This document shows positions 52,946-61,557 of a DNA stretch of 64,000 nucleotides, one piece after another. The translations under genes and the position numbers were made by a program. The stretch is taken from positions 62,001 through 126,000 of the forward strand of contig NZ_PDUD01000039.1 in the NCBI RefSeq assembly GCF_002646595.1, given 5' to 3'. The notes below the pieces were generated by a model. The model was given only the letters and a program-made list of their open reading frames with translations, did not search any database and had not been told where the DNA came from. This DNA is from Flavilitoribacter nigricans DSM 23189 = NBRC 102662. GTDB lineage: Bacteria > Bacteroidota > Bacteroidia > Chitinophagales > Saprospiraceae. Each line of letters starts with the position of its first letter. Position 1 is the stretch's first letter.

Positions 52946-53614
52946 TTAATTCTCCTCAAGAAGGATGGATATCGTATTGGTTTCAATGGTTAATTCAGGT
53001 TGTGAACCATCATCAAATTCACTATTCAAATTGCCTCCAAAAACCCATCTTTTAATCAATCCATTTTTAGTAAATTCTTTAGTGAAGTTTGCTAATCCTT
53101 TTTGCTTAAGCTTAAAAGCTTTTCCACCACCACCAGGAACACCATTTATCATGTCCCATTCAGCATAAATCGTATACGGTTCGAATATCAAATGTAGTCC
53201 TCTGTCATCCCCAAATATAAACTGACCGCTATCCACTATTCCCGTTAATATCTTCCTGATTTTTTTACTGGTTTCTTTAGTATCAAAGATTAGCAATGTG
53301 TCTGTCCCACTTGCTTCAGTACTATCTCGAGTAGGTTCTTTTGCATTAAAATACAATTCAAGGTATAGCCTAGTTTGGTCGTCAGAAATTTTCAAACTTG
53401 CTCTTGCGGATAATTCACAGTCACCCTCAAAGCTCTTGTCTCCTCTTGTATGAGATGGAATATAGGTATACTTTAGAGAAGCTATCTCTTGTTGATAAAT
53501 GTTGGGTTTCGTTTGAATTTCAGGTCTTCGATTAGAACCATTTTCATTTTGAGTTTTGCAACCGCTCAACATGAAACAAACAAAACAGGTCAAGAGTAAT
53601 TTGAAAATTTTCAT
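52946..53614 (-). CDS. Hypothetical lipoprotein
   Basis: A 222-residue lipoprotein (lipobox LSGC, Cys19). After a linker it shows a beta-rich domain with an acidic EGDCELSARASLKISDDQ opening and a GVPGGGGKAFKLKQKGLANF turn near 150; the end (PELTIETNTISILLEEN) is strand-like. No family or catalytic motif is recognised. Single-gene unit; the spacer upstream has a CCGTTGGCAGC end (about 53654) without a clear stem. Confidence 0.58.
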   Translation of the reverse strand: MKIFKLLLTCFVCFMLSGCKTQNENGSNRRPEIQTKPNIYQQEIASLKYTYIPSHTRGDKSFEGDCELSARASLKISDDQTRLYLELYFNAKEPTRDSTEASGTDTLLIFDTKETSKKIRKILTGIVDSGQFIFGDDRGLHLIFEPYTIYAEWDMINGVPGGGGKAFKLKQKGLANFTKEFTKNGLIKRWVFGGNLNSEFDDGSQPELTIETNTISILLEEN

Positions 53615-53758
53615 ATCCGGTGCGCATAAGAATTCATTGAGTACATAGCCTGGCCGTTGGCAGCAGCGTTCTTTTATTTCATTTTTTCTTTAAATTTATC
53701 TTCATTCTTTGGCAATTAACTTACTGAACGACACCCATAATATAAGGTAGCCTTTAGA

Positions 53759-54454
53759 TTAACATTTAAAAATTTCAAATATCCAATTATCGTGTTCGCC
53801 AAATTCTATTAATAGATTTTTGAGACCTAACTCTTTTTCCATTCTATGTTCATTAAATGCGATTTGCATGAGTTTGTAAGATCTCAACTTAGCCAATTCT
53901 TCAAACGAATACATATAGTTCTCTTCATCGAACTCTATGAAGTAAAGTAGCTCACAAAGATCTTGATATTTATTATCATCTATGAATCCCCAAATTGAGC
54001 TAAAATCAAAATCAATGTTAAATCTTAATAATTCATTCGAATATTTTGATCCATCACTTTCACCGTATACTACGCAAGTAAAGTCCGTTGGAGAATAATC
54101 ATGCTCAATGTGTATAAGTCTAGCTCTATTCTCACCCTCAATTTTGTTTTTTAAAGTGGTGATAAATTCATCAACCTTTTTTTGGCTCTTTTCAATATGC
54201 AAAGCATAATTGAACTTAGAAGTGTTTTGAATTAGTCTTTCTAGATAGTTTTTCCTCCCAGGACTAATTCGTTTCGATTTAGCTTGACGAATCATTTTTT
54301 TCATCATGCTATCTGAATACTTCACATCGGGATGTTTAGCCAAGTGATCTTTTAAGTTTTGTACTTCTTCTTCCCGGTATAGTTTTTCGATTTCATCAAC
54401 TGTATACTTAGACACAATGCCTTTCAAATATTCAATTCTTTCCTCCAATTTCAT
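53759..54454 (-). CDS. Hypothetical soluble protein
   Basis: A 231-residue, highly charged cytoplasmic protein. The first 110 residues look helical (VDEIEKLYREEEVQNLKDHL), the middle has IEHDYSPTDFTCVVYGESDGS and the C-terminus IEFDEENYMYSFEELAKLRSY. No family is recognised. Such proteins of about 200 residues with acidic patches are common as immunity or regulatory proteins, but nothing here proves it. Confidence 0.55.
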   Translation of the reverse strand: MKLEERIEYLKGIVSKYTVDEIEKLYREEEVQNLKDHLAKHPDVKYSDSMMKKMIRQAKSKRISPGRKNYLERLIQNTSKFNYALHIEKSQKKVDEFITTLKNKIEGENRARLIHIEHDYSPTDFTCVVYGESDGSKYSNELLRFNIDFDFSSIWGFIDDNKYQDLCELLYFIEFDEENYMYSFEELAKLRSYKLMQIAFNEHRMEKELGLKNLLIEFGEHDNWIFEIFKC

Positions 54455-54473
54455 AATTTTCTCAATGCTACCT

Positions 54474-54672
54474 AACGGCCGGGCGCTCTGCGCCGTTCAG
54501 AATGAAGATAAAGATTTTCGCGGAGAAAAAATTTTCGAAATGAAGAATGGGCGTTGGCGCAGTGTTGTGTGCCGGTTCGGAGAGAAGTGAAGAATCGGCA
54601 CACGACGCTGGTGCAGAGCGCCTGGTCGTTGCCGTCCGGAGAAGGAGCATGGACGTCGTAGCCATTGTTGTA
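54474..54672. repeat. Composite cassette-type palindrome (site S3, about 200 bp)
   Basis: This fills most of the 315-base gene-free gap 54455-54769. Outer stem: AACGGCCGGGCGCTCTGC (54474-54491) pairs with GCAGAGCGCCTGGTCGTT (54613-54630), 16 of 18. Inner stem: GTGTTGTGTGCCG (54562-54574) pairs with CGGCACACGACGC (54596-54608), 11 of 13. The differences are G/A or C/T exchanges that keep G-T wobbles. The right part, GAAGGAGCATGG then GCCATTGTTGTAC, repeats sequences seen in the sites near 60650, 61595 and 63580. Confidence 0.72.
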
Positions 54673-54769
54673 CGCTTTTTGATTATTTATGTATAAATGC
54701 GCATACTTACAAAATCCAATTAAAAAACTAACCATCTACTATACAAAACTTCCCAACTCTATAAGGTTT

Positions 54770-56242
54770 TTATAATTGAGTAGTCGGTTTACTTTTATTT
54801 GATCGAACTGTAATTACCATGAAAAATAGCAAAAAACCTATAGACAGGTACACAAAGCTATCTTGAATAATGGAGTGTAATGTAGTGACACCTTTAGCAG
54901 GCAATTGTGCATACATGATTTTGTCATTATCGTCAAAACTGCTCATCTGTGAAACCATTTCACCGTATGGTGTGATTGCTGCGGAAAGCCCAAAACGCGT
55001 TGAACGCAGCACCGAGTGACCTTGCTCAACTGCTCTAAAGGCAGCCATTTCTGTATGCACGGGGTCAATGCCCCTCCAATCACTTGATGGAATAATAACC
55101 ATATCTGCTCCTAATTCACCATACCCTTTTGCCAGATATGGGAAATCATAATCATAACAAATTGCAGCCCCGATTTTTGTTCCCGATATATCTACTACTT
55201 TTAAAGGTGACTTTCCCTGTACTGCGGGTTCTCCTGGTACGGGTTGATGCTTGAGGTATACATGCGTAATGTTTCCTGATGAATCGATAAACTGATACTT
55301 ATTCTCATACTTCAGGGGCGTTTGTGAAATGGGTGTCACATAAGAAGCTACCAAAGTGATATTGAGTTCAGCAGCTAATTCCCGGATGGAGTTAATCCAA
55401 ACATTCTCATCTTCAGGCATTATAAATATGGCGGCTTCATTCCATGAAATTATTTTAGCGCCACCGTATGCTGCAGTTCTTGTTCGTTTAAATAATGCCG
55501 TTTTCACCTGTTCGTTACTTTCCTTAGATGGCAATGGCAATCCACTTGCTTTCGAGTCTGTTCCAACTGCGGCAACGGTTACCGTTTCAATGCCATTGGC
55601 TTTGCTCAAGTCGTAACGGATGGAGCCAAAAACAATTAAAAGAAACAACATGATTAACGGAAGCTGAAAGGTTGAAATAGCGGCTTTTCTTTTGATTATG
55701 ATATTAGCAATTGAGGCATTAACCCAATAAATCAAAAAGCTTAGTCCTGCCAAGCCAAACAAGGATACTGCCTGAATAAGCGATACATTATCGTGCAGGG
55801 TATAAGCAGCTACGCCCCAACTGGCAAGAGGTGTATAAGTGTATTGAATCCATTCCATAATGATCATGATAACAGGAAATAGAAACAGCGCGTATTTTTG
55901 ATCTTTAAATTTACTCCATACCAGGTATCCAGGCAGGTGAAATAAACTAATTGGAATCGAGTAGAGAAAGACCAGCACTAGTGGAATTGGATCGCTAATA
56001 ATCTTCGCTACAACCAAGGACCAAGCCAAAACCAAAGCGAGAAAAAAGGCTAATCTTGACTTCCAGCCTTGTGTGAGATATAGATAAATTAAAAATGGAA
56101 CACTTGATACCCAAGCCATGACTTCAATACTAAAGGTCATGTGAGTTATGGTCATGGTAACTACCCCAATTGCGAGGTACCAAAGCGGGTTAATTTTATT
56201 TACGTTAAATCCTTGCGTGAGGATACTTGATAAGTCTTTCAT
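54770..56242 (-). CDS. Nitrilase-superfamily membrane enzyme (apolipoprotein N-acyltransferase-like)
   Basis: A 490-residue protein with about six N-terminal transmembrane helices (20-205) followed by a carbon-nitrogen hydrolase domain. Glu269 (SWNEAAIF), Lys331 (YLKHQPVPGE) and Cys362 (GAAICYDYDFP) form the Glu-Lys-Cys triad in Lnt-like context, and one further helix lies at the C-terminus. Lnt adds the third acyl chain to lipoproteins; Bacteroidota often carry extra paralogues, so a different amide chemistry is possible. It has a 100-base 3' gap to the composite palindrome S3. Confidence 0.75.
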   Translation of the reverse strand: MKDLSSILTQGFNVNKINPLWYLAIGVVTMTITHMTFSIEVMAWVSSVPFLIYLYLTQGWKSRLAFFLALVLAWSLVVAKIISDPIPLVLVFLYSIPISLFHLPGYLVWSKFKDQKYALFLFPVIMIIMEWIQYTYTPLASWGVAAYTLHDNVSLIQAVSLFGLAGLSFLIYWVNASIANIIIKRKAAISTFQLPLIMLFLLIVFGSIRYDLSKANGIETVTVAAVGTDSKASGLPLPSKESNEQVKTALFKRTRTAAYGGAKIISWNEAAIFIMPEDENVWINSIRELAAELNITLVASYVTPISQTPLKYENKYQFIDSSGNITHVYLKHQPVPGEPAVQGKSPLKVVDISGTKIGAAICYDYDFPYLAKGYGELGADMVIIPSSDWRGIDPVHTEMAAFRAVEQGHSVLRSTRFGLSAAITPYGEMVSQMSSFDDNDKIMYAQLPAKGVTTLHSIIQDSFVYLSIGFLLFFMVITVRSNKSKPTTQL

Positions 56243-56320
56243 CTTTCTTTGTTATTAATTCTCCGCAAAGATTGATGATCCTGATTTCAAATCCATTAAC
56301 ATTTGTTAAAGGATGAAATT

Positions 56321-56911
56321 TTACTCCCTGAGTTCTCTACGAAGTCTACTTAGGGAAATATTTGTAATTCCTAGATAGGAGGCAATGTCAGCATGTGAGA
56401 TCAGGTTTTCCAGAAAGTGATATTTTTCTCTAAAAAGAATGAGTCTTTCTTTAGCATTCAGTGAAGCAAGGCCAATTTCTTTCTCAACTTTTGCAAGGAG
56501 TTCATTTTGTAAAACCATATTCCCAAACTCGCGTATGTCCATGTGATTGATCATTAGCTGCTCAAACTTATCAGCGTTTAAACTAGCAACGGTCAGCCTT
56601 GTAAGCGCTTGAAAGTTAAGGTGAGATATTTGATTAGCTGTTCTCGTTTTATTCGGAGAGAGTACACTGCCTTCAAGAAAATAAGATATGGTTACCTCTT
56701 CACCTTCCGGGCTTAGCAAAAAACTCCGGCAGACACCTTCGTAAACAAAGTATTCCTTGTTATTCTTTTTTCCCCTATCGATAAACACATCTCCTTTTTC
56801 ATAAACTTCAACTAAAATCAAGTCACTTATCAGATCTAACGACCCCTCCGATACGGGTGACACCTTGTTGACTAAGGGTCTTGTTCGTTCTTTAATCTGT
56901 TCGAAATTCAT
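56321..56911 (-). CDS. Crp/Fnr family transcriptional regulator
   Basis: A 196-residue regulator with an N-terminal cNMP-binding-type barrel (VYEKGDVFIDRGKKNNKEYFV near 35-55) and a C-terminal winged helix in which SHADIASYLGITNISLSRL is the recognition unit. Residues for cyclic-nucleotide binding are only partly kept, as usual in Bacteroidota homologues with other or no ligands. It is 78 bases upstream of the nitrilase-type gene on the same strand and may control or accompany it. Confidence 0.82.
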   Translation of the reverse strand: MNFEQIKERTRPLVNKVSPVSEGSLDLISDLILVEVYEKGDVFIDRGKKNNKEYFVYEGVCRSFLLSPEGEEVTISYFLEGSVLSPNKTRTANQISHLNFQALTRLTVASLNADKFEQLMINHMDIREFGNMVLQNELLAKVEKEIGLASLNAKERLILFREKYHFLENLISHADIASYLGITNISLSRLRRELRE

Positions 56912-56930
56912 GATTCTCCTTTATTTGCGC

Positions 56931-56978
56931 ACAACGGTTTGACTAAACACAGTAGCCCCGCATAGGGGCTATTGCTGT
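56931..56978. repeat. Cassette-type palindrome (site S4)
   Basis: ACAACGG (56931-56937) opens the site; AGTAGCCCC (56951-56959) pairs with GGGGCTATT (56965-56973) around GCATA, and flanking TAAACAC/CTGTTTTA add partial pairing. The site reaches the TAA of the HxlR gene (56980-56982). Like S1 it has a TAGCCCC stem, showing relatedness. Confidence 0.65.
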
Positions 56979-56979
56979 T

Positions 56980-57363
56980 TTATTCTTTGTTGCGTGCCGT
57001 GTTCTCTTTTTTATAATGCTCAACGTCAATTCCTTCTTTCCTCATTAAATCAATACCGAAATTGCGAATAGTATCCACTATTGGAATAGCTAATTCTCCT
57101 TTATTCGTAATACTGTATTCCACTTTTGGCGGAACCACAGGATAAACTTTCCGATGAATAAAACCATCGCGTTCCAACTCTCTTAATTGGGTGGTGAGCA
57201 TTTTATCAGAAATATGTTTGATTGATTTTTTCAGTTCGCTATATCTGTAAACCTTGTCTTTTAATCTCCATAAAATGGGCATTTTCCAAGTGCCACCTAA
57301 TCTGTCCATAGCAAACTCAACTGGATTGTAATAAACTTTCCCTTTGTATAAAAAATTTGGCAT
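56980..57363 (-). CDS. HxlR family transcriptional regulator
   Basis: A 127-residue winged-helix regulator with all HxlR marks: MDRLGGTWKMPILWRL (18-33), FSELKKSIKHISDKMLTTQLRELE-type helices (here YRYSELKKSIKHISDKMLTT) and GFIHRKVYPVVPPKVEYSIT. Such factors respond to reactive electrophiles, quinones or oxidants and usually control a divergent gene. It faces the DJ-1-type gene across 121 bases, with a small palindrome in the gap, so autoregulation and control of that operon are likely. Confidence 0.87.
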   Translation of the reverse strand: MPNFLYKGKVYYNPVEFAMDRLGGTWKMPILWRLKDKVYRYSELKKSIKHISDKMLTTQLRELERDGFIHRKVYPVVPPKVEYSITNKGELAIPIVDTIRNFGIDLMRKEGIDVEHYKKENTARNKE

Positions 57364-57405
57364 GGTTCATAAATGATTGATTATCAATATACTTTCCAAA
57401 AAGTT

Positions 57406-57416
57406 AGTATCATACT
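57406..57416. promoter_or_regulatory. Candidate HxlR operator
   Basis: AGTATCATACT is a perfect 11-bp palindrome (AGTAT-C-ATACT) in the AT-rich divergent gap. It lies between the hxlR start and the DJ-1 promoter element, where a shared operator would be expected. Support is by position and symmetry only. Confidence 0.45.
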
Positions 57417-57453
57417 TATTAGTCTGTATATCAATAAAAGTAGGTATAGTTTG

Positions 57454-57461
57454 TAAGTTTG
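57454..57461 (+). promoter_or_regulatory. Candidate -7 element of the DJ-1 operon
   Basis: TAAGTTTG matches TAnnTTTG and lies 24 bases before ATG 57485. A -33 TTTG is not clear. Confidence 0.45.
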
Positions 57462-57484
57462 CAAAGGATTTTTATGAAAAATGA

Positions 57485-58360
57485 ATGATAAAAAATTTCA
57501 GTTTTTATCTATTGGCAGGGTTGGTTTTGATACTAAGTTCCTGTCATTCACCAAATCAAACCCGAGCAATCCGAGTAAATCAAAATTCTAAAAATATGAC
57601 AAAAATTAAGGAGGACGTTCATTATGTTCATGCACATGGAATGCCCATGAAGGGCAAAATTTTAATGGTTGCAAGCAGCCCTACTGTTTCCAAACAAACG
57701 GGTTGGCCCATTGGCTTTTGGGCAGCAGAATTGACTCACCCACTTCACATTTTTCAGGAGGCTGGTTATGAAGTTGAATTAGCCTCAACGGAAGGAGGCA
57801 AAATTGAAATGGATGGATATTCTAATCCTATTGATGAAAGCGGGTATTCAGCACATGATGTCATTTCGTTGGGCTATATGCAATTAGACGGGTTTAATGA
57901 AATGTTGGCAAATACTAAAAAGATGGCGGAGCTCAATCCTAATGATTACGATGCCATATTTTTAGTCGGCGGTCAGGCTCCGATGTACACATTTAGAGGC
58001 AACCATGATTTGGAAAAATTATTTGCTAATTTTTATGAAGCAGGTAAGCCAAGTGCTGCTGTTTGCCATTCCACAACTCTTTTGTTGGAAGCCAAAAAAT
58101 CCAACGGAGAATTGATTGTTAAAGGTAAAACATGGACAGGTTTTGCAGACGCAGAAGAAGATTTTGCAGACCAAGCAGTTGGTCAAAAAATACAACCCTA
58201 CCGAATTGAGGAGGAAGCAAAAAAATTGAATGGCACAACTTTCAAAGTAGCTTCTCCCTTTTCTTCTTATGCCATTGCGGATGGTAATTTAATTACGGGA
58301 CAGCAACAAAATTCAGGTGCTGCTGCTGCGAGAATGGTAGTAATGCAATTAAGTAAATAA
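57485..58360 (+). CDS. DJ-1/PfpI family lipoprotein
   Basis: A 291-residue protein with lipobox LSSC (Cys20) and a DJ-1/PfpI (type 1 glutamine amidotransferase-like) domain. The nucleophile elbow is AAVCHSTTLLLEA with Cys194 and His195, and Glu82 (AELTHPL) is the conserved partner. Relatives act as chaperones, glyoxalases or stress proteins; the lipoprotein anchor is unusual and would place this one in the envelope. It is the first gene of a plus-strand operon opposite HxlR. Confidence 0.84.
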   Translation: MIKNFSFYLLAGLVLILSSCHSPNQTRAIRVNQNSKNMTKIKEDVHYVHAHGMPMKGKILMVASSPTVSKQTGWPIGFWAAELTHPLHIFQEAGYEVELASTEGGKIEMDGYSNPIDESGYSAHDVISLGYMQLDGFNEMLANTKKMAELNPNDYDAIFLVGGQAPMYTFRGNHDLEKLFANFYEAGKPSAAVCHSTTLLLEAKKSNGELIVKGKTWTGFADAEEDFADQAVGQKIQPYRIEEEAKKLNGTTFKVASPFSSYAIADGNLITGQQQNSGAAAARMVVMQLSK

Positions 58361-58420
58361 ATTTCCAGAGTGAGCAAATGAAAAAAATTGTTTGCTCACC
58401 CAAATTTTAGTTTTCAAACC

Positions 58421-59023
58421 ATGAGGTATTTTTTTATTATCACATTATCAGGTTATTGCTCAACAGTTTTTGCGCAAAGTTTGGAGCTTATGGTTGGGCA
58501 TGAACAAATATTTGCTGATGCCCAATGGTTGAAATTTTGGGATAATAAAAATCATTGGTCAGTTTTTAGCCGAACCCGTGCCACCGTAGATTATGACAAT
58601 CAAACCAATCTTTTTACTGGTGCTTATTTGAATTATACTTTTAAAAATGGCTTAGGTAGTAGTCTCGTTGGTAAAATTGGAAATAACAGCGGAGGAGCAG
58701 ATATCGGTATCCATATTTTTAAATCTAAAAAAAATTGGATGCTATTTGGTTTGGCTTCGATTGGTTTGAAGAATGAACTGGAGTATAGTTGGTTTTCTAT
58801 TTTCCGATTAACACCCCGGATAAACGGCCAATGGAAATTTTATTCCAGTCTTGAATTGTTCAATCTGTTCGGAAAAGAAAATCATTTGTTAAGTGTGCAA
58901 CGCATTCGATTGGGTCTGGACTATCAACAATTTCAGTTTGGTATTGCTGGTAATTTTACAGAAATCGGGGAGGATTGGATGGGTAGTTCTAACATTGGCG
59001 GATTTATCCGAAAATCGTTTTAA
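58421..59023 (+). CDS. Exported hypothetical protein, porin-like small barrel
   Basis: A 200-residue protein started at ATG 58421 with a signal peptide (RYFFIITLSGYCSTVFAQ). Strand-length segments with alternating aromatics, the SFRLTPRINGQWKFYSSLEL region and a final GFIRKSF fit an 8-10-stranded outer-membrane barrel; no family is named. The start codon at 58388 would add 11 residues before the signal and is unlikely. It is 60 bases after the DJ-1 gene and 2 bases before the bestrophin gene, inside one operon. Confidence 0.6.
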   Translation: MRYFFIITLSGYCSTVFAQSLELMVGHEQIFADAQWLKFWDNKNHWSVFSRTRATVDYDNQTNLFTGAYLNYTFKNGLGSSLVGKIGNNSGGADIGIHIFKSKKNWMLFGLASIGLKNELEYSWFSIFRLTPRINGQWKFYSSLELFNLFGKENHLLSVQRIRLGLDYQQFQFGIAGNFTEIGEDWMGSSNIGGFIRKSF

Positions 59024-59025
59024 AT

Positions 59026-59973
59026 ATGGTAGTCAAGAAAAATTTTCACCCCCTAAAAGTTTGGGCTTACATAAAGAACCAAGTACTTTTTGTTTTAATC
59101 TGGTCATTTGTAGTTTGGTTATTATTCCATTTTACGCAGGAAAAAGCATTAGCATTGAATTTTACACCTATCGGAATTTTGGGTTCTGCTTTGGCAATTT
59201 TCGTGGCATTCCGCAACAATTCTTCTTATGGAAGGTGGTGGGAGGCAAGAACTCTTTGGGGCGGTATTGTTAATTCAAGTCGAGTATTTGCCAGATTGGT
59301 TATCACCTTTACCGACAGTCATTCCCACCGAGAAAATTATGATAAAAACAGAAGCGAGGCTTTTAAAAAATCATTGGTTTATAAACAAATTGCATGGACG
59401 CACGCTATGCGTTTACATCTTCGCCAGCAAAACAGTTGGGAGGAAATAGAAGCATTTTTGGATAAGGAAGAATACGAATTAATAAAAAGCAAAAATCATA
59501 AACCCAATGCTATTCAATTGTTAATAGGGCAACAAATTTATGATGCAATGGCAAATGGTACATTGGGAGGATTTGATAGTTTTCAGATGGAAGGGCAATT
59601 GTTAGCACTGACCAATTATCAGGGAGGAGCGGAACGTATTAAAAATACACCATTGCCACGCCAATATGACTACTTCACCAGGGTATTTGTTATTTTGTTT
59701 GCACTTCTTTTACCTTTTGGATTATTAGGTTTCTTCACATCTGATATTCTAATTCAACTATCTTGGTTGATTATTCCACTTTCTGTTTTGATTGCTGGAG
59801 TTTTTATCATTATGGAAAGAACAGGGGCAGCAAATGAAGACCCTTTTGAAAACAAAATCACGGATGTTGCCCTAACTTCTATTTGCAACACTATTGAAAG
59901 AAATCTCAGGGAATTGTTGGGAGAAACTGATTTGCCAGAAAAAACACAACCCGTTAATGGGTATTTATTTTAA
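59026..59973 (+). CDS. Bestrophin-like chloride channel family protein
   Basis: A 315-residue membrane protein of the bestrophin/UPF0187 (YneE) family. The FRNNSSYGRWWEART and LWGGIVNSSR motifs near 60-90, the IAWTHAMRLHLR segment near 130 and the RTGAANEDPFENKITDVALTS motif near 268 are family signatures. Four to five helices form the pore in a pentamer. It probably conducts anions. It begins 2 bases after the previous gene, so translation is coupled. Confidence 0.88.
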   Translation: MVVKKNFHPLKVWAYIKNQVLFVLIWSFVVWLLFHFTQEKALALNFTPIGILGSALAIFVAFRNNSSYGRWWEARTLWGGIVNSSRVFARLVITFTDSHSHRENYDKNRSEAFKKSLVYKQIAWTHAMRLHLRQQNSWEEIEAFLDKEEYELIKSKNHKPNAIQLLIGQQIYDAMANGTLGGFDSFQMEGQLLALTNYQGGAERIKNTPLPRQYDYFTRVFVILFALLLPFGLLGFFTSDILIQLSWLIIPLSVLIAGVFIIMERTGAANEDPFENKITDVALTSICNTIERNLRELLGETDLPEKTQPVNGYLF

Positions 59974-59984
59974 AATGACATTTT

Positions 59985-60596
59985 ATGAAAATTGCAATTA
60001 TCGGAACGGGAAACGTAGGTGGTGTATTGGCTACTCAATGGGCAAAAGCGGGACACAAAATTTTTTTAGGCGTTCGAGATACGACAGATTTTAAAGGAAA
60101 GGATCTATTGAAAAATGAAAACACATCTGTTCATAACATCCAAGAAGCAGTTAATTTATCAGAGATCATACTGGTAGCTTCTCCTCCTCAATTTGCGGAA
60201 CACTTAGCGGCTTCTTTTGAAGATGTTGAAGGCAAAGTCATCATTGATGCTACCAACTCCATTCGCACTAAGCCTGAAAATTATCCAACTTCTTTTCATG
60301 CGTTTGAAGCATTGACTAATGCTGATGTTGTCAAATGTTTTAATTCCACAGGTTTTGAAAATATGGAAAACCCCGATTACGGCGATTTAAGATTGGATAT
60401 GTTTATGGCTGGGAAAAGCGACAACGCCAAGTCTGTTGCAGTTCAACTTTCAATGGATGCAGGTTTTGAAAATTGTTATGATTTTGGCAATTCAGACAAA
60501 GTGGAGTTGTTGGAAAATTTTGCTTTATCTTGGATTAATTTGGCAATTTTTCAGAAGATGGGAAGGGGGATTGGTTTTAAGGTTGTTTTTCGTTGA
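59985..60596 (+). CDS. NADPH-dependent F420 reductase-type oxidoreductase
   Basis: A 203-residue Rossmann protein starting with IAIIGTGNVGGVLATQWA (GxGxxG). The DATNSIRTKPENYPTSFHAFEAL and VVKCFNSTGFENMENP segments match the F420-dependent NADP reductase/YrrA-like family; bacterial members without F420 likely use NADPH with other substrates. It follows the bestrophin gene by 11 bases and ends the operon. The palindrome S5 lies just after it. Confidence 0.85.
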   Translation: MKIAIIGTGNVGGVLATQWAKAGHKIFLGVRDTTDFKGKDLLKNENTSVHNIQEAVNLSEIILVASPPQFAEHLAASFEDVEGKVIIDATNSIRTKPENYPTSFHAFEALTNADVVKCFNSTGFENMENPDYGDLRLDMFMAGKSDNAKSVAVQLSMDAGFENCYDFGNSDKVELLENFALSWINLAIFQKMGRGIGFKVVFR

Positions 60597-60616
60597 TTTT
60601 GTTTTTTTCATGGCAC

Positions 60617-60684
60617 GGCAACGCCCAAGCTACCCGACGTGCGACCGAAGGGAAGCATGGCGTGGTGTAGCTGATGTTAGCGGC
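60617..60684. repeat. Cassette-type palindrome (site S5)
   Basis: GGCAACG (60617-60623) and GTTAGCGGC (60676-60684) form the ends; AGCTACCCGACG (60628-60639) pairs with CGTGGTGTAGCT (60661-60672), 10 of 12. The loop contains GACCGAAGGGAAGCATG, nearly the same as in site S6. It separates the plus-strand F420-type gene from the convergent Arr gene. Confidence 0.7.
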
Positions 60685-60786
60685 TGGCTTCTTTTTATCA
60701 ATATTTCCAATTCGCATTTCTTCAAATAATTCGGTATTACCATTGGTGGCGGTTAGTTGTGTTTATGCCCCTTTACATGTTATGTA

Positions 60787-61530
60787 CTAATTGATTATCT
60801 CTCCTTTGTTATTCGCTAATTTCTCTTTCCATTTTTCGATGTCCTCATTGGTCTGTCTAACCCAGTCAGTTGCTTCGCCAACGATTTTTAATGGTGATTC
60901 CGAACGATATGAACGGGTCGGGTTGCCCGGAAATTTTTTATTTGTAACGTTTGGGTCGTTTTCAAAACCTCCTGTTGGCTCAACAATATAAACTCGTTCA
61001 CGGCCATTGCCTTTTGAAAATACAGCAGCAAGTCCTGCTGCATTTACTAAAGCTGTAAAATAAATATGGTTCATTTTGAGTCCGGGTTTGTAATTAGAAT
61101 TGCCCCCTGCTGTCAGCAAATCGCCAACCTGCAAATCTGCTTTGGTTCCATGATAGAAAGGCCCTTTGTCAGATGGTTTTTCTCCGAATGATTTTGCCAA
61201 ATCGTAGTTCTTTTTGGCGTTGTCAAAATCTCTTAAATCCTCATAGCTTTTGGCAATATTTGAATATAAGACAGGAAAAGCACTATGAGCTGAATCATCA
61301 TTTATTTTTAATGCAAATTGTAAAGCTGTTTTGAGCCATTTTAATTTATCAGAAACATTCTTTTGATGTCGGGCTACATAATGGGCTGCAAGAAACTTTT
61401 CAAAGTCATTTGTTCCTTTTTCCCACGCTTGAAGAAATAGCTTGCTTGCTTCTTTGGATTTGTTCTGTTCTTCCATCGACATTCCTTGAAGACAGAGCTT
61501 AACAATATCGTTGTTTGAGCTGAATTCCAT
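60787..61530 (-). CDS. arr: Rifampin ADP-ribosyltransferase fused to N-terminal helical domain
   Basis: A 247-residue fusion. Residues 1-115 are helical-hairpin repeats (FEKFLAAHYVARHQ, NIAKSYEDLRDFDNAKKNY) like the stand-alone protein at 32805. Residues 122-247 are an Arr domain: FYHGTKADL (His127), HIYFTAL (Tyr157) and YIVEPTGGFENDPN (Asp192) match the NAD-binding triad of Arr enzymes, which inactivate rifamycins by ADP-ribosylating the ansa 23-hydroxyl. Arr genes are frequent integron cassette cargo. The N-terminal fusion is unusual, since known Arr proteins are about 140 residues. Confidence 0.87.
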   Translation of the reverse strand: MEFSSNNDIVKLCLQGMSMEEQNKSKEASKLFLQAWEKGTNDFEKFLAAHYVARHQKNVSDKLKWLKTALQFALKINDDSAHSAFPVLYSNIAKSYEDLRDFDNAKKNYDLAKSFGEKPSDKGPFYHGTKADLQVGDLLTAGGNSNYKPGLKMNHIYFTALVNAAGLAAVFSKGNGRERVYIVEPTGGFENDPNVTNKKFPGNPTRSYRSESPLKIVGEATDWVRQTNEDIEKWKEKLANNKGEIIN

Positions 61531-61557
61531 TTTATTATTATTTTTTTTTTGCTTGCC

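Noticed and set aside
54472-54735. 87-codon minus-strand gene
   Set aside because: It is a read-through of the composite palindrome S3 with no protein-like pattern.
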